NCBI GenBank assembly: GCA_026874595.1 | Contig: CM049306.1 | Coordinates: forward strand, 14,837,019 to 14,901,018 | Direction: 5' to 3' | From: Sipunculus nudus | Taxonomy: Eukaryota > Annelida > Sipuncula > Golfingiida > Sipunculidae | Length of the DNA stretch: 64,000 nucleotides | Part shown: positions 1 through 12,638 of the stretch, one piece after another | Position numbering within the stretch: the first letter of the stretch is position 1 | Layout: the number at the start of each line of letters is the position of its first letter | Position numbers and translations under genes: made by a program | The notes under the pieces: model-generated | Database searches by the model: none | The model's input: only the letters and a program-made list of their open reading frames with translations | What the model was told of the DNA's origin: nothing

Positions 1-1077
1 CCAGAACTGCTATAATATAAAAGAAATCTGTCCATTAGTTTTTGACTTATAATGCTCACAGTGCTGTCAAGTGGCCCTTTTTAAGATATTCACGATTATA
101 TGTTTTTCACCAAATATGGGAATATTCAAGGTCAAGGTCACTCTCAAAGTCACGGTCATGACCCTAAATCAATAAACTGCATTCCAAAATATCCAACATT
201 TGAAAAAAAAATTAAATTAAAAAAAAAAATAATTTAAATTAAATTAAATTTTAAAATTAAATTTAAAATTAAATATACCTCATTACATAAACCATATCTA
301 TATACATGCATAACATGAAAGAAATCTGTCCATTACTGTTTGACTTATAATGCTCACAGTATATACTGTCAAGTGGCAATGATGGGGTATTCAAAGGCGC
401 AAAAAACAAGAAAAGGACAACAGGTGGCGCCACCTATCTTCTGCAAAAGACAAAACTATCCAAGATCTTCCGTCAACTTGATTTTTGGACCAATCCATGC
501 ATCCCTTTTTAAGATATTCATGATTTTATGTGATTTTCACCATATATGGTAATATTCAAGGTCAAAGCCACTCTCAAAGAAAAGGTCATGACCCCAATTT
601 TAATATACATCATCCCATAACCCATACCTATGTACATGCATAATATTAAAGAAATCTGTCAATCAGTTTTTGACTTGTGATGCTAAAAGTACTGTCAAGT
701 GGCAATGATGGGGGTATTAAACGGCACAAAAACAAGAAAAGGATACTAGGTGGCACCACCAGTTTCCGGTACATGACATCACTATCCAAGATCTTTGTCC
801 AACTTGATTTTTGGATAAATCCATGAAAGATTCCTTGAGATATTTAAGAATTTGTGTGATTTTCCCCAAAAATGGATCTATTCAAGGTCAAGGTCACTCT
901 CCTAGTTGAGGTCATGACCCCATTTTAAATAGGCTTCGTCCTCTCACCTATATCTATAAATGTGTCAAGTTTGAAAAAGATCCTTGAAATATTTTTTGAG
1001 TTATTGTGTCCAAAATAAATCTCTGCGGAGGCGGCGGCGGCGCAACCGTGCCTAAACCATAGTATCTCCAGACTATG
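1..1077. repeat. Tandem repeat of about 320 bp units ending in a CGG tract and a hairpin
   Basis: Three diverged units recur, marked by TTTGACTTATAATGCTCACAG at about 40, 340 and 670. Each continues to CAAGGTCACTCTC and GGTCATGACCCC. Units two and three carry the palindrome GGTGGCGCCACC or GGTGGCACCACC at about 424 and 751, also found in the HINE-like families. The array starts left of the window. On the right it ends with a (CGG)n tract at about 1024-1042 and a hairpin, CCAGAC-TAT-GTCTGG, flanked by GTATC and GATAC at about 1052-1085. An AT-rich stretch at 200-277 is low complexity. Probably the core and one end of another interspersed element whose other end is not visible. Confidence 0.6.
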
Positions 1078-2757
1078 TCTGGCGATACAAATATTTTACT
1101 TTTATCTTATATATTACATATATGCACAAAGAAGTATTAAGCATTTTTCTTGTACTTATATTACAATAAACAAATACTGCAGGATTTCAAGACAATATTT
1201 TACTTCACTCAATTAATTTGATGAAAGAAAACAGAAAATAAAATAATGCTTTCTTTCATGTGAAATAAAATCTAGATGTTTATTATTTATGTTTACTAGT
1301 ATATGAACTCTGACATATTTGAAGCAAGAAAAATAAAGGCAAAACAGGGTTAACCTTAATGACAAAACTAAAAATACACATGGACCCTATGTTTGAAAAA
1401 CTCATGACTTGAGTGTCATAAGAGAATTGTGACTTGTTTATTTTAACATTATGGTATTGCACATTTAAGTAAGGATTGTATAACCAGTTGTTTGTTACCA
1501 TTATTTGTTGTATATTATGCAATGTCATGTTTGACTGTTAGTGTGGAAACATAGGTTTAGAAAACCTAGGGGTTTTATTTGAGAACCAGGACTTAGTTAA
1601 CTGTGGACTTCAAAGGCAACCCACCTGCATACTTGATTTTTTCCCATACTTTGGTCTCTGGATGCATGTCCATTTTGGTATTCCTGCATTGAATGACAGG
1701 CCACATAATTTTGTAAGGTGATAAGCCAAGAGCGGTCAGGATGTGTGACATAAGCATCGGTGTATGTGTAAGAAATGCTAAATACAGGCATCTCCTTAGT
1801 CAGTGTGCTAGATGGTGTAGTGTGACAGCTAATCCACCTTGGTTGGACCCCCCCCCCCTTTATCTATATCCTGGATCCGCTCCTGTTGTGTGTTGTGTAT
1901 ACAGTGTTAAACTGCCTTTACTCAATGAGTATATAACTAAGTCACATGCACAACAATTATGTAACCAGTGGCAGTTGTCCCAGGCAAAATTTCTGTGATT
2001 AATGCTTATGGCCAGTGCCGTAATTAATCAGGTCTCAGTGAATTAGGGTAATCATATGGATTATTGTACCTTCTGCATGAAATGCATCTCTTGAGAAGTG
2101 TAAGTTTAATTTTATTATATTTTTATTGTTTGTGTTGCACATGTCTTTCTCATCTTTTTGAGTGTATGTGCGATCTACAGCCAGTATAGTCTACCTTTGA
2201 AAAGATTCCTTCTGGGTTGTGACATTGCGTTGATTGTAATCTTGTAAATGAAATGAGATACGAACTGTTTATTTATTCTAGTTTTTTCATATTTAACTCA
2301 GATGACTGGAAAAAAAATTATCTTAGCTATAACAATCGCACATGACAAGACAGGTGCCTGTCAGCCTATCCTTTTTATAAAAAATTGTAAGGCACATTTT
2401 TTCTGTTGGTTGAAAATTAAAATAATGTTCCCCATTTGCCTAAAAAAAATTAAAAAAAAAGACATGCAAAGTTTGAACAGAATCAGCCAATCAAGTTCTT
2501 CAGAAATGTCATTTGTTAAATTTCAGTGTTTGGTCTATTTTGTATAAAAATCATATGCAAAAGTTGTAGTATCTATAGTATTAGAAAAATTAGAATAAAT
2601 ATGCACTGTACCTCAAGGCATCAAAGAGGTGTTCTTACACATGATTTGAAGAACTCTATAATTTTAACCAAATCATATACACTTATAATTATACTGTGAC
2701 TTATTTAAATGAACTAACAGCCCCTTTCACACAGCTGTAATGGCAGTGTTACCCTTT
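1078..2757. other. Unique AT-rich DNA, no feature recognised
   Basis: No repeat ends, no convincing exon and no RNA gene were seen. There is a C11 run at about 1848-1858. Short ORFs here have no family features and lack consistent splice borders. Confidence 0.5.
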
Positions 2758-3259
2758 AAGCTGTGTTTCCATGTATCCATAAAACTCGTACATCTCGTAC
2801 ACAAAAAACGGATCTCTCTTTTGAAGATGAACTGTTTCCATATGTAAGTTTTAACTTGCTCTGCATGCGTATCTGCAAAGACAGACAGCATCGAAACGGG
2901 TCGGTGAGCGATCTCTTCTTAAGATAAACCGTTTCCATATGTACGTTTTAATTTGCTCTGCATGCGTATCTGCAAAAGGGACAGCATCGAAACTGATCGG
3001 TGAGCGATTCATCCGTTTTGCTGATGGCAAAAAAGCCTATATTTCCCAACAGTGCCCCGGCACCAAAACCGTCACTGGTTGCATTTAAAATAAAACTGAA
3101 TTTTATGAAAATCCTTGCAGTTTAAAAAGAGGCACGTGGAAGGGTATCCGCAAGGAAAACACAAGTACTTATGGGAACAGTTTTTGCAGGCTGCGCACCA
3201 AGGAGCGTACATACATCCTTTGTTGATACGATATTTGCAGATACATGGAAACATAGCTT
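2758..3259. mobile_element. MITE-like element with 20 bp terminal inverted repeats and an internal duplication
   Basis: The left terminus AAGCTGTGTTTCCATGTATC (2758-2777) is matched at 3240-3259 by its inverse complement with one mismatch (19 of 20). Inside, a block of about 100 bp is tandemly repeated at about 2811-2912 and 2913-3010. It is marked by GTTTCCATATGTA, GCTCTGCATGCGTATCTGC, CATCGAAAC and CGGTGAGCGAT. No reading frame resembles a transposase. A target-site duplication could not be fixed: the flanks TTT and TTTA are suggestive only. A non-autonomous DNA transposon of unknown superfamily is the best reading. Confidence 0.55.
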
Positions 3260-3754
3260 TATGCATTTCAGGCCTAATGTATTCAAAAAGAAACACTGCT
3301 GACTCCAGTCATTGTGCTTGATCATGAAAAAAATTATCCAAAAAAGTACATGGCGGTTAAATTTGAGCAACTTGAATTAAAACTACCAAAAGGACATCCA
3401 TTTCAATTCAAGCTAACAGATGTTGGGTGCATACAATATTTTAAATATTACAATACCAGCAACAGATAATTTGTATCACAATTATTCCAACACAACCAAG
3501 TACAAAATGTTCCTTTAGCTCAATTATTGTTAAAAATTTGAGCTGTCTATCACTTGTCACTACCTTTATATAGCCTTGCTGAAACTGCAATAAACCCTTA
3601 TTAAATAAAGGCCCCTGGATGGTGTGACATGAAGCTCTAGTCTGCAAACTGTGGAATGGCTGATAACCCAAAAAGATCAAGAAGAAAATAGTGCTGGCCT
3701 GGATATCATCAATTGCAACATAACAGGTCTTTTTGATTATAGGATAAATAGTTA
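3260..3754. other. Unique DNA, nothing recognised
   Basis: AT-rich sequence between the inverted-repeat element and the F2 element. No exon or repeat terminus was seen. Confidence 0.4.
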
Positions 3755-5885
3755 ACAAGGCCTACAGGCCTAATGCAAACCTGTGCAAAGTTTGGGAGTA
3801 TGAATGGAGGTTTATTTTTAAAATTTAATATTGATCCTCTTACGTCCTGCTAATCTACCTTAGTCATTATGATTTCAGCAAAATGAATGTTTCGGACCTG
3901 CAAGTTTCAGACTAGGAAATTTTAAAACTAGAATATGGGTAGTCAACAATCGACTGTGTATCTGCAGAAATCAGAGTGAGACAAGTGATATTAGGCATGG
4001 ATTAAGTGGCAAGGGGAATAGAGTGAGGTGTGTTGCATATTAGCATGGATGTCTGCAGCTTAAACGTAGGTGCTGCCACCTGTCATAAAATCAAGAAAAT
4101 TGTCCAGGATGTATAAACCTGCAAAATTTCAGTGGATTAGTCAAACCACTGCTGAGATATGAGTGATTTTATCCCAAGGCAGATGAACAGATGGACTTGA
4201 TGCATAAATGGTTGCAGGTGGTGCCACCTGTTTTGTCTATGATGAAGAGCTATGTAAGATCTATATACATGCAAAATTTTGGCCTAACTGGTCAAACGGT
4301 TCCTGAGATATGAGCTTGGACGTCTGCAGAGTAAACGTGAATGTAGGTGGTGCCACCTGTCATAAAATCAAGAGAGCTGTCCAGGATGTATAAACCTGCA
4401 AAATTTCAGGTGGATAAGTCAAACCACTGCTGAGATATGAGTGATTTTATCCCACGGCAGATGAACAGATGGACGCTGTGCATTAATCGTTGCAGGTGGC
4501 ACCACCAGTTTATCCTATGATGAAGAGCTATGTGAGATCTATACACGTGCCAAATTTTGGCCCAATAGGTCAAACTGCTTGGATGTGTGCAGAGTAAACG
4601 TGAATGTAGGTGGGGCCACCTGTCATAAAATCAAGAAAGCTATCCAGGATGTATACACATGCAAAATTTCAGGTGGATAAGTACAACCAATGCAGAAACA
4701 TGAGTGATTTTATCCCAAGGCATATGAATAGATGGACGCTGTGCAAAAATGGTTGCGAGTGGTGTGACAATTTTTAGTGTATGTTATAAAGCTATCCAAG
4801 GGCTACATTTGTGCAAAATTTTTAGCCTGATTGGTCAAACGGTTCCCAAGATATGTAGGTTTTTGTGTGGAAACAGACGCACAATGGACGCTGAGAGGAA
4901 AGGTCAGAGGTCAACCAAAAATGAGGGTGCAGCAGTTCACATGTGACCCGATCATAATCCTGAATTTCAAATAAGCTCACAGATGCACCTAAAATACAAA
5001 CCAAGTTTTTTCAAACAGTTAAAAGATAAAGTTCCAATAGTTCTAATCTTGGCATTCTGTGTCTAGAATATGTGTCTTGATGTCTAGACCCTGTGTCTAG
5101 ACGTCAAGACACATTGTCTAGACACCAGACAGAGCCAGGTCAGTTGCCATAGTGATGTCTGGACCCCACCTGGTTGTACTGAGTGACCTCTTGACTTGGC
5201 TGCTGAAACTCAGCATGTTGTCAAATCTGCTTTCAAACACAGAGAACCTTTTTCAATTGACTACACTACTTTTTTAAAGCTGCATTTACCCAAACTATTC
5301 TTATAAAACTGGCAGAACCCTGGCACAGAATAATTCTTGTAAAGTTTAAACCAATCAGCTTAACAGTTTCATCATAAATCAGTGTATAAGCTAGAAAAGT
5401 CTAAAATAACATTTTCGCTTGTAAAAAACAGATCAATGTAGGTGGGGCCACCAATACCTCAATTTTGGATATGACATATATGACAAACATTGGCATGAAA
5501 TTTGGTGATGATAGCTCTAGCCATTTCAATCTCCTGTAACTGGGCCAAAAATCTCCAAACTGGAACCATTTGAACAAACTTGAGAGAGATTGTTCCAGGG
5601 ATCATTTCTGTGAAATATGGGACAATTTGGCTAGCCAGTTTTAGAGAAGATTTTTAAAGCTTTTTTTAGCTTTTTCCCTATAAAATCTAAAAAAATGCAG
5701 TTAGAAAAAAAATAAACATATCGTATAGAGTTTTTCGGATGACTGATTATTTGCAAAAAATTGGTGATGCCAGCTCCTGCCGTTTTTGGAGTTAGCTATG
5801 GTTAATGTAAAGATGACGCACGACACACGACGCAACGAAAGACGCCGCTGAACCATCACATAAGCTCACAGGTTCGCTAAAAACA
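3755..5885 (-). mobile_element. F2 HINE-like element (composite, with an F5-type end nested inside)
   Basis: The left end on the + strand is ACAAGGCCTACAGGCC, holding the hairpin AGGCCT-AC-AGGCCT, followed by a decayed subterminal motif (GCAAACCTGTG). The right end holds CACAGGTTCGCTAAAAA. At 3927 an F5-type end (ACTAGAATATGGGTAGTC with a decayed hairpin) begins. The core is tandem units of about 270 bp, each with GGTGGNGCCACC, ATAAAATCAAGA and CAAAATTTCAGGTGGATAAG. The nested F5 right border is eroded, somewhere in 4930-5000. At 5073-5111 a TCTAGA-rich hairpin occurs. The (GACG)n-type tract lies at about 5815-5845. No transposase frame is present, so it is non-autonomous. Confidence 0.72.
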
Positions 5886-6139
5886 GATGAGTGGTTTTGA
5901 CACTAGGCAGTCCTGAAGTGTGTAAATTAGTTTTTAATAAAAAATTGATGTTTTTCCTTAATTTCTCAAAGATAAAAAGTCACAGAAACCCAGTTTTGGG
6001 TTTGGTAGGAGAACATAGGGACATCTAACTGTATGCTGAATTTTGGATTCATAGGTACAACAGTGTTGAAAGGTGCCTGTCTTACGGATAAATGGCAGGA
6101 CAGACAAATGACAATGGACCTATAGTCAGCTGAGCTAAA
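5886..6139 (-). mobile_element. F1 HINE-like fragment (right end only)
   Basis: It begins inside the F1 body (CAGATGAGTGGTTTTGACAC, TAGGCAGTCCTGAAGTGTG) directly after the F2 TAAAAA terminus. It ends with CAGCTGAGCTAAAAA. It lacks the F1 left end, so it is a truncated copy or was cut by the adjoining F2 insertion. Confidence 0.65.
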
Positions 6140-7244
6140 AACACTATGCCTCCCAGAGGAGGAGATTCCATGTGAAGTGTCTTGAAAGTCTGTTGGAAAA
6201 AAGGACTGGAATATGATTATCAATGGCTGGTAGTAGGCAGAAGATGGGCAAATGTGACAGTGGTCATGTGGCTTGGAGCGTATCTGTCTGACAGATATGG
6301 GTGTCATGTCCTGTTCCTTCCCAGCCTGCTTTGATTACTCACTTGCTCCCCATCGGGATAGGGAAAGTTCAACTACATCATGCACTTACCTCTTCTTGAA
6401 ATGTCTTAGTCTACACAAATACTCTTTTATCAACCATCCCTGTTGTCTTAGAGCCCACTGTGTTATGCATGGGGTTCTTATTAAAGCTCTACTTTCAATT
6501 CTGCTTTTGCATGATGCATAAGCAATTAAACATCGGAAACACAATGGTAGCTCCACAAAAGTGCATTAGCTGGCACAGATTTTGACTGCACCAGCTTTAT
6601 ACACCAGATATATTGATCAGCTGGATTTACAGGAAAACTGATTGAACATGAAGATTTTTACTTTATGTGAACAATTCCATTAAAGATATTTATATGCCAC
6701 TGAATCTTGACTAATTTGAACCAAGGTTTTCTAATGCATTTATATCATATCATATGACAGAGACACTGTACACCTTTTTACAGATGAACTAGGTACAGGT
6801 TTGTAGCTTATATGGCAATGTGCCAACATATGACTGTAAATATACCCTGGTATAATTATACAAATGAAAATACTACATATACCTAAAATTCTGGGGAAAA
6901 AGTTTGTTTTACTTGTAAGAATTACTATTGCTGGAGATTTAAAATTGCTGAACTGCTGTTCAACAAAATAAGGGCCATCTGTCAACCTTCTATGTTATAG
7001 TGATTATGGAATTTTTCAGACATGAAAGAAATTTCTACACATATTTTATCCAAATGCAAATATTGTCCATGGTATGACAGACATTACATGGATAGTCCCA
7101 CTGAAAACAATTTGAAACAAGGGCCTAGAAGCACAAATATTCCCCCGCCATATGTTTGCATCAGTGATACCGAAATTTTCCAAAACCTTGGCAAAAATCT
7201 GTTTCTAAGATAAAAAACTTGCAAAATACAAACTGGATTTAAAA
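6140..7244. other. Unique DNA, nothing recognised
   Basis: No hairpin ends, microsatellites or supportable exons. The ORFs on both strands have no recognisable motif. Confidence 0.4.
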
Positions 7245-9359
7245 ACAAGGGACCCATGGGTCACATCGCTCACCTGAATTTTGGAAAATATTAGTAACTG
7301 CAAAATATTTTTATTTCTTTTGTTTTTTCATGTATATTATCACTAGAAAAGCTATGAGAAAATGGTCCTGCTAAAATGAAACTCTGTAAATTATAGAATA
7401 ATGGACATGAGCTAAACCATTGAGTGATGCCCCAAGGGAACAAATGGGCCTATGGTAAGTGTTATATAAAAGTAACATTTCATAAACAAATAATGTGTGA
7501 AGGTAATTAAGTTTTCAAAAGTTAAATATATGGCCATATGAGTTAAAAATTAATCCCACAAAGTTTGACCAATATTCCTAATTTTAATACTAAGTTAACA
7601 GTATTATTCACACCTAGGCCCCGCCAACTTTAAGAGATATGAATGAAATGCTACAAAGTATTTATATCTTCTTAAATCTTGTCAGTTAGCACTTACATTA
7701 GATCCTAATATTTTATCAAATTTGAATATAAAGATTAAATTCCTGAAATATATTTCTTTAAAAAATCAAATTGTCCAAGTCTCATCAAAAAGAATTTATT
7801 TAACATTAAAATTATAAGATTCATCTTGTTTGTTAGTCCTGTGTATTGAAGGGGTGGGTAGGGGGAGGGGTCTTGGCTGTTACTGTTCTTTGCTGAAAAA
7901 AATGTTAATTTTAAGATTCATCTAGTTTGTAGTACAGGTCTGTCAATAGAATGGGGGGGGGGGGGGGGGGAGGGAAAAAGGCTCCCTGTGGTATGGTATT
8001 AACTGCAGACAGCCTGATCAAGCTCAACTCGGTGGAGAGAGGGCTTGCCCTAGTGATGGGATTGCATAACATTATGCCAACAGCCTGGGGAGCATAGAGA
8101 GCTGCACTGAATGACCTACAGTGACCAAAGTGGACTGTTTGACAATGTAAAGGAATACAACAACAGCCTCCAAAAAAAAATTCAATAACTAGCCTAATTT
8201 TGCAGCTTTTATTTTCAAATTCAGATTTTAACAGATTAAATCCTTCTGTGCAATCAAGCGATCAAATATCTTTCATGATTTTTTACAAAATGCATTATGT
8301 TTGAGCCCATAACTTTTTTAAATTATATAATACAGACCTTATTTCTGGCATGTACATTGGAACTATATAGAGGAATATTTATGGTAAATATGAGGAAAAA
8401 CAGATGAGTGGTTTTTGATATTAGGCAGTCCTGAAGTGTGAAAATAGGTTTTTAATGGAAATTTGAGGTTTTTCCTTAATTTCTGAAAGGAACAAAGTCG
8501 CAAAGACCCAGTTTTCACCTTGGTAGGAGATCTTGGGGACATCTAACATAATGCCAACATCCTGGGGAGCATAGAGAGCCGCACTGAATGACCTACAGTG
8601 ACCAAAGTGGACTGCTTGACAATGTAAGGGAATACAACAAGAACCTCCAAAAAAATTCAATAACAAGCCTAATTTTGCAGCTTTTATTTTCAAATTTCAG
8701 ATTTTAACAGATTAAATCCTTATGTGTACATGCTGTGAAAAATAAATCCACAGTACTTACAGGGAAAAAAAAATGCCATGGCCAAAGTTGGGCAAAATTT
8801 AAGGTACCAATTTTTTTATTTTTGCTAATATTTTAAAAAATTTAAAAGATTTTAATCTAATTTTGGGCATACAATTTAATAATGATTAATTAAAGTTATA
8901 TTACTGGAAAAAAGTCCTTAGTTTTAACATGTTTTGTGTTAAGTGATCAAATATCTTTAATGATTTTTTTACAAAATGCATTATGTTTGAGCCCATAATT
9001 TTTTTAAATTATATAATACAGACCTAATTTCTAGCATGTACACAGGAACTATATAGAGGAATATTTATGGTAAATATGAGGAAAAACAGATGAGTGGTTT
9101 TGATATTAGGCGTCCTGAAGTGTGAAAATAGGTTTTGAATAAAAAATTGAGGTTTTCCTTAATTTCTCAAAGGAACGAAGTCGCATAGACCCAGTTTTCG
9201 GCTTGGTAGGAGATCTTGGGGACATCTAACATTATGCCGAATTTTGGATTCCTAGGTCTTACGGTTTAAAAACGTGCCACATCTATGGACAGACAGGCGG
9301 ACGACGGACAATGGACCATGACTTTAGCTCAGATGACTAATAGTCAGCTGAGCTAAAAA
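7245..9359 (-). mobile_element. F1 HINE-like element, complete ends, with internal duplication
   Basis: The left end is ACAAGGGACCCATGGGTCAC, containing the perfect 12 bp palindrome GACCCATGGGTC. The subterminal motif is slightly decayed (GCTCACCTGA). The right end is TAGTCAGCTGAGCTAAAAA after a GGACGACGGACAATGGACC tract. Inside, a block of about 470 bp is repeated (GCACTGAATGACCTACAGTG at about 8104 and 8581; CAGATGAGTGGTTTT at about 8401 and 9087). An 18-G run lies at 7953-7970. The copy at 58322-60916 has the same plan, so the two belong to one subfamily. Confidence 0.75.
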
Positions 9360-10480
9360 ACTGATTAAGAAAATGCATGATTAGCTTTTAGTTATCTAGA
9401 TGACCATGTTTAAACTTGGAGCAATGGGGGATGTAATTGTACACTGGACAGATTTGAACAAACAGATACCTGTCATGATTGTGGCCAAGAAATATGTCTG
9501 TACATAACATTTTACACAGAAAATTGTTAAACAAAGGTGGTGCCACCTGCAGGTTTAAACACATGCCAGTCTTTTGATCAATATGCCTTAAAAATTTGGT
9601 AATGATTGGTTGAGAGGTTCATGGGCTAATAGGTGAAAGATTTTGCTCCATATTCTGAGGTTGCCTTTTTATTCGTGAGGGTTTTAATTTTGCAATATTC
9701 GCATATATGAAATAATAGTGTATATGAAAGCCTCTGGAATAAGATGTCAAATCAACTTAGATGACCTCTGGAAACAACCTAATCAGCAAACTAATCTGTG
9801 CATGGTATCTAAACTTGCCCATACATCAAAGCATTAATTATTTTAAAACAAGCAAATCTCACAGGGGCTTTATCGACTGTGATACAATTCATAAGTTACT
9901 GACTGAACCAGTGATTAGTGAGGTGCTATAGGATTCATTCTGACTTAAAAATATGTACAAATACCTCTGCACATAGATTTAATTATATCTGGTGCAATCT
10001 CAAAAATTATGCCCTAGCAAAACGTTCAAAAAGAAAAAATACCGAAATTTCAGCCTCCCTTATATAAAGCCAACCACAGTATAGAAACATGTGAAATCAG
10101 AAAATATCGCACTCAGCAAAATTTGAACTCTGGTGGAAGCATCAGTCTGAAAATAATTCTATTTGATATAGTATTCATTGTATTCCTCTAGCTCCAAGGA
10201 ATCCATGCATATGAGTTGAAGGCTAAAGTGTTCTTATTTACTGACTTATCTGAAGGGAAGAGATAAAGATCATTTTGAGGTGCAGAGATTCCTTAAACAG
10301 AGATAGCACCACCTGCAGGTTATAATCATATGTCAGTCATGTGCTGAGCTAGTCTGTAAAATTTGGTGGAGGAAGCAGCAAGGGTCTTAGAGATATGTGG
10401 TAAAAGAATGGTAGAGACAGATGGACGAACACACACAGTCTATTTTAGCAGTGCTCCCTCCTAGTGCAGGGGATTAATAA
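9360..10480. repeat. Decayed repeat fragments with GCACCACCTGCAGGTT blocks
   Basis: Two blocks near 9537 and 10305 share GCCACCTGCAGGTTTAAA-like sequence followed by a CAGTC and ATGTG phrase. This is a diverged pair of HINE-core units about 770 bp apart. A GACAGATGGACGAACAC tract at about 10418 marks a decayed right end. The boundaries are unclear. Confidence 0.4.
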
Positions 10481-11723
10481 AGGAGTCACGGGTCATTAAG
10501 CTCAGCTGAATTTGCCTCACAGCTATGATAAAAATATATATAAAATCTAAGCAAAATTTTGTAATATAGTTGTATTTAAAAACATAATGCAAATCCTACT
10601 TTCATTTGGCAATATTATATATACATAGTTGCTTGTGCATCTTTGCTAACAACACGCTAAAGAAGAGCATTTTGTGATCTCTATTAGCATTTTTTATCCA
10701 CCTTATATCTCTTGATCACAGTATTAAATATATTTACTGACTTTAAAGTCCAAAATCTTGGCATAGTCTATAAACAAACCTATTATAATTTCTATATGCA
10801 CTTTACCATTAAGGGAACTATAGTCATTAAAGGTGAAAAAATAGAGAAATCAAAATGACTGAAACAGCCATAACATACTAAATATCATTAGATATAAAAC
10901 ATAGTTTGATATGCAACAAGGACAAATATTATATGGGCCTGGGAGTTAAAATGTTTTGCTTAATTAAAGAAAAATATTAGTAATATTAGTTACTGGTACT
11001 ACCTTGATGGCTTCAAACATTCACACAGATTGTGCTATATTTGACAGAATGTAGTCTATTCTTTACATTTGGCAATTTAGCTTGGCCATAAAAACATTTT
11101 TTTTAAAGATGTCTCCTATCATACATGGTTAATGCATGTAAGCAGGGCACAAGAAGTGAATATCAGTTGGTCATGAAACTTGGCAGTTGCCCTAATACTG
11201 TAATAGTTTCTCTGTAGGACCATGTCAGAGTAGCTTTCTATGTATGCTGACTTTAGGAGTGCTAATATTCAACAAGCAGAGTCCCTTTGTGACTGCCTTT
11301 TCCATTGACAACTACTAGAGTGTTTCTACTCCAAGAAAATAAGCCACTGCCCTACTAAATAACCTAATTTTATTCATTCTTTTGTTAATCCCAATAGACC
11401 TTTTCTACCTCCTTATGTCATCAACGGATGACAACTGCCACTGAGCATTCAGGTGCTTTATATATTGACAAAAAAGATTGTATCTAGTGTATCTCAAATG
11501 TTAATTAAAAAGTAAAAAAAAATCTTTTTATGGAATTTGAAGGTGAGGCTCCCATCAGTCTCTGGCTTTCTTTCACAAACCCAAAATGTTGGCTTAAAGG
11601 ACCCACATACAGCAGACAACTAATACATGCTTTGTGCATGATTGTGCAAAATGTCTTTTGAGTGGAGTCACTCAAGGAATACATCTCTATTATCTCTGTA
11701 AAAACAGGAAGCCACAATTAAAA
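10481..11723. other. Mostly unique DNA with a faint F1 left-end relic
   Basis: At about 10485 AGTCACGGGTCATTAAGCTCAGCTGAATTT resembles a worn F1 left end (palindrome mutated, subterminal motif GCTCAGCTGA intact). The rest has no repeat termini and no convincing exon. Confidence 0.35.
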
Positions 11724-12638
11724 ACAAGGGACTCATGGGTCACTGTCCTCAGCTGAAGGTAACCCTGAAAGTAAAAATCTAAATATTATCAAATGGAGTC
11801 TGAGAGAGAGAGGCAATATTGGCCATGGTTGGTTGTTATGATTGGTGTGTATTGATGAGTAAAAATTTGGTGCAAACAATATTTTGTGATCTGACCATGT
11901 GTTTCCTAATGCTGAAAATGAAGCATGTGAGCCGTTTGGAACATAAGATCTATACTATGGCCATGATCATTGGCTTGCTTTTTGATAAGCTATTGACTGT
12001 TCAGCAGTCTAAACATTTGTTTAGGTGGATCCTATTTTTTATTATACATTTTTTTTTATTTATTGAGGGTAATGGGAGTTAGAGCATCTCTGTATATACA
12101 TACAGATTATGAAACTTAATTCAACAGTGCTTACTGGAAAAAGGTTGATTCACAATCACTGAATATATTTAACTACAGGCCCATTGGTCTCGATGATTTT
12201 TTAAAGAAATTTTTCAGAATGACAGACCTGTGACCTTAATGACCTTGTGACCAAAAAATCTTAGAACTTATTACCCTTAAACTAGTAGTATTTAGATTAT
12301 TGTAACAATCTTTTAAAAAGTGACCTTGACATGTGACGAGGTAACCTCAAAATCTACAGATTTCTACCACTTTGGGCAAGTAAGCTATGTGTGAAAGGTG
12401 GAAAGTTTGGGATGAAAAGTTTGATTTACAGTGCACCCACAATCATTCTAAAGATGTGGCTCCTGTGACCTTAACCTTTGACCTCTGGACCCTGAAAATC
12501 CAATTGTTTCTGACATACAGACAGACAGGGTGATTGCTATAGCACATCCACTTGTGATAAATAAACACACCAGGTTTTGGGACATTGGATGTAATCACAG
12601 CTGAGAAATTGACAAGACTTTTGACATTTTATTGTAAA
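11724..12638 (-). mobile_element. F1 left-end copy plus degenerate GTGACCTT block, no right end
   Basis: ACAAGGGACTCATGGGTCAC starts a body matching the copies at 48924 and 56370 (GGCCATGGTTGGTT, TTTTGTGATCTGACCATGTGTTTCC). From about 12178 a second, degenerate F1-like start (CCCATTGGTCTCGATG) leads into a block with GTGACCTTAATGACCTTGTGACC, which matches the host of the nested element at 32941-36140. No CAGCTGAGCTAAAAA right end was found, so both are truncated. Confidence 0.5.

Noticed and set aside
3755-5885. F2 as a classic terminal inverted-repeat (DDE) transposon
   Set aside because: The inverted motifs are subterminal, the outer ends differ (ACAAG hairpin against TAAAAA) and nested insertions show no target duplication. 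The rolling-circle-type layout fits better.
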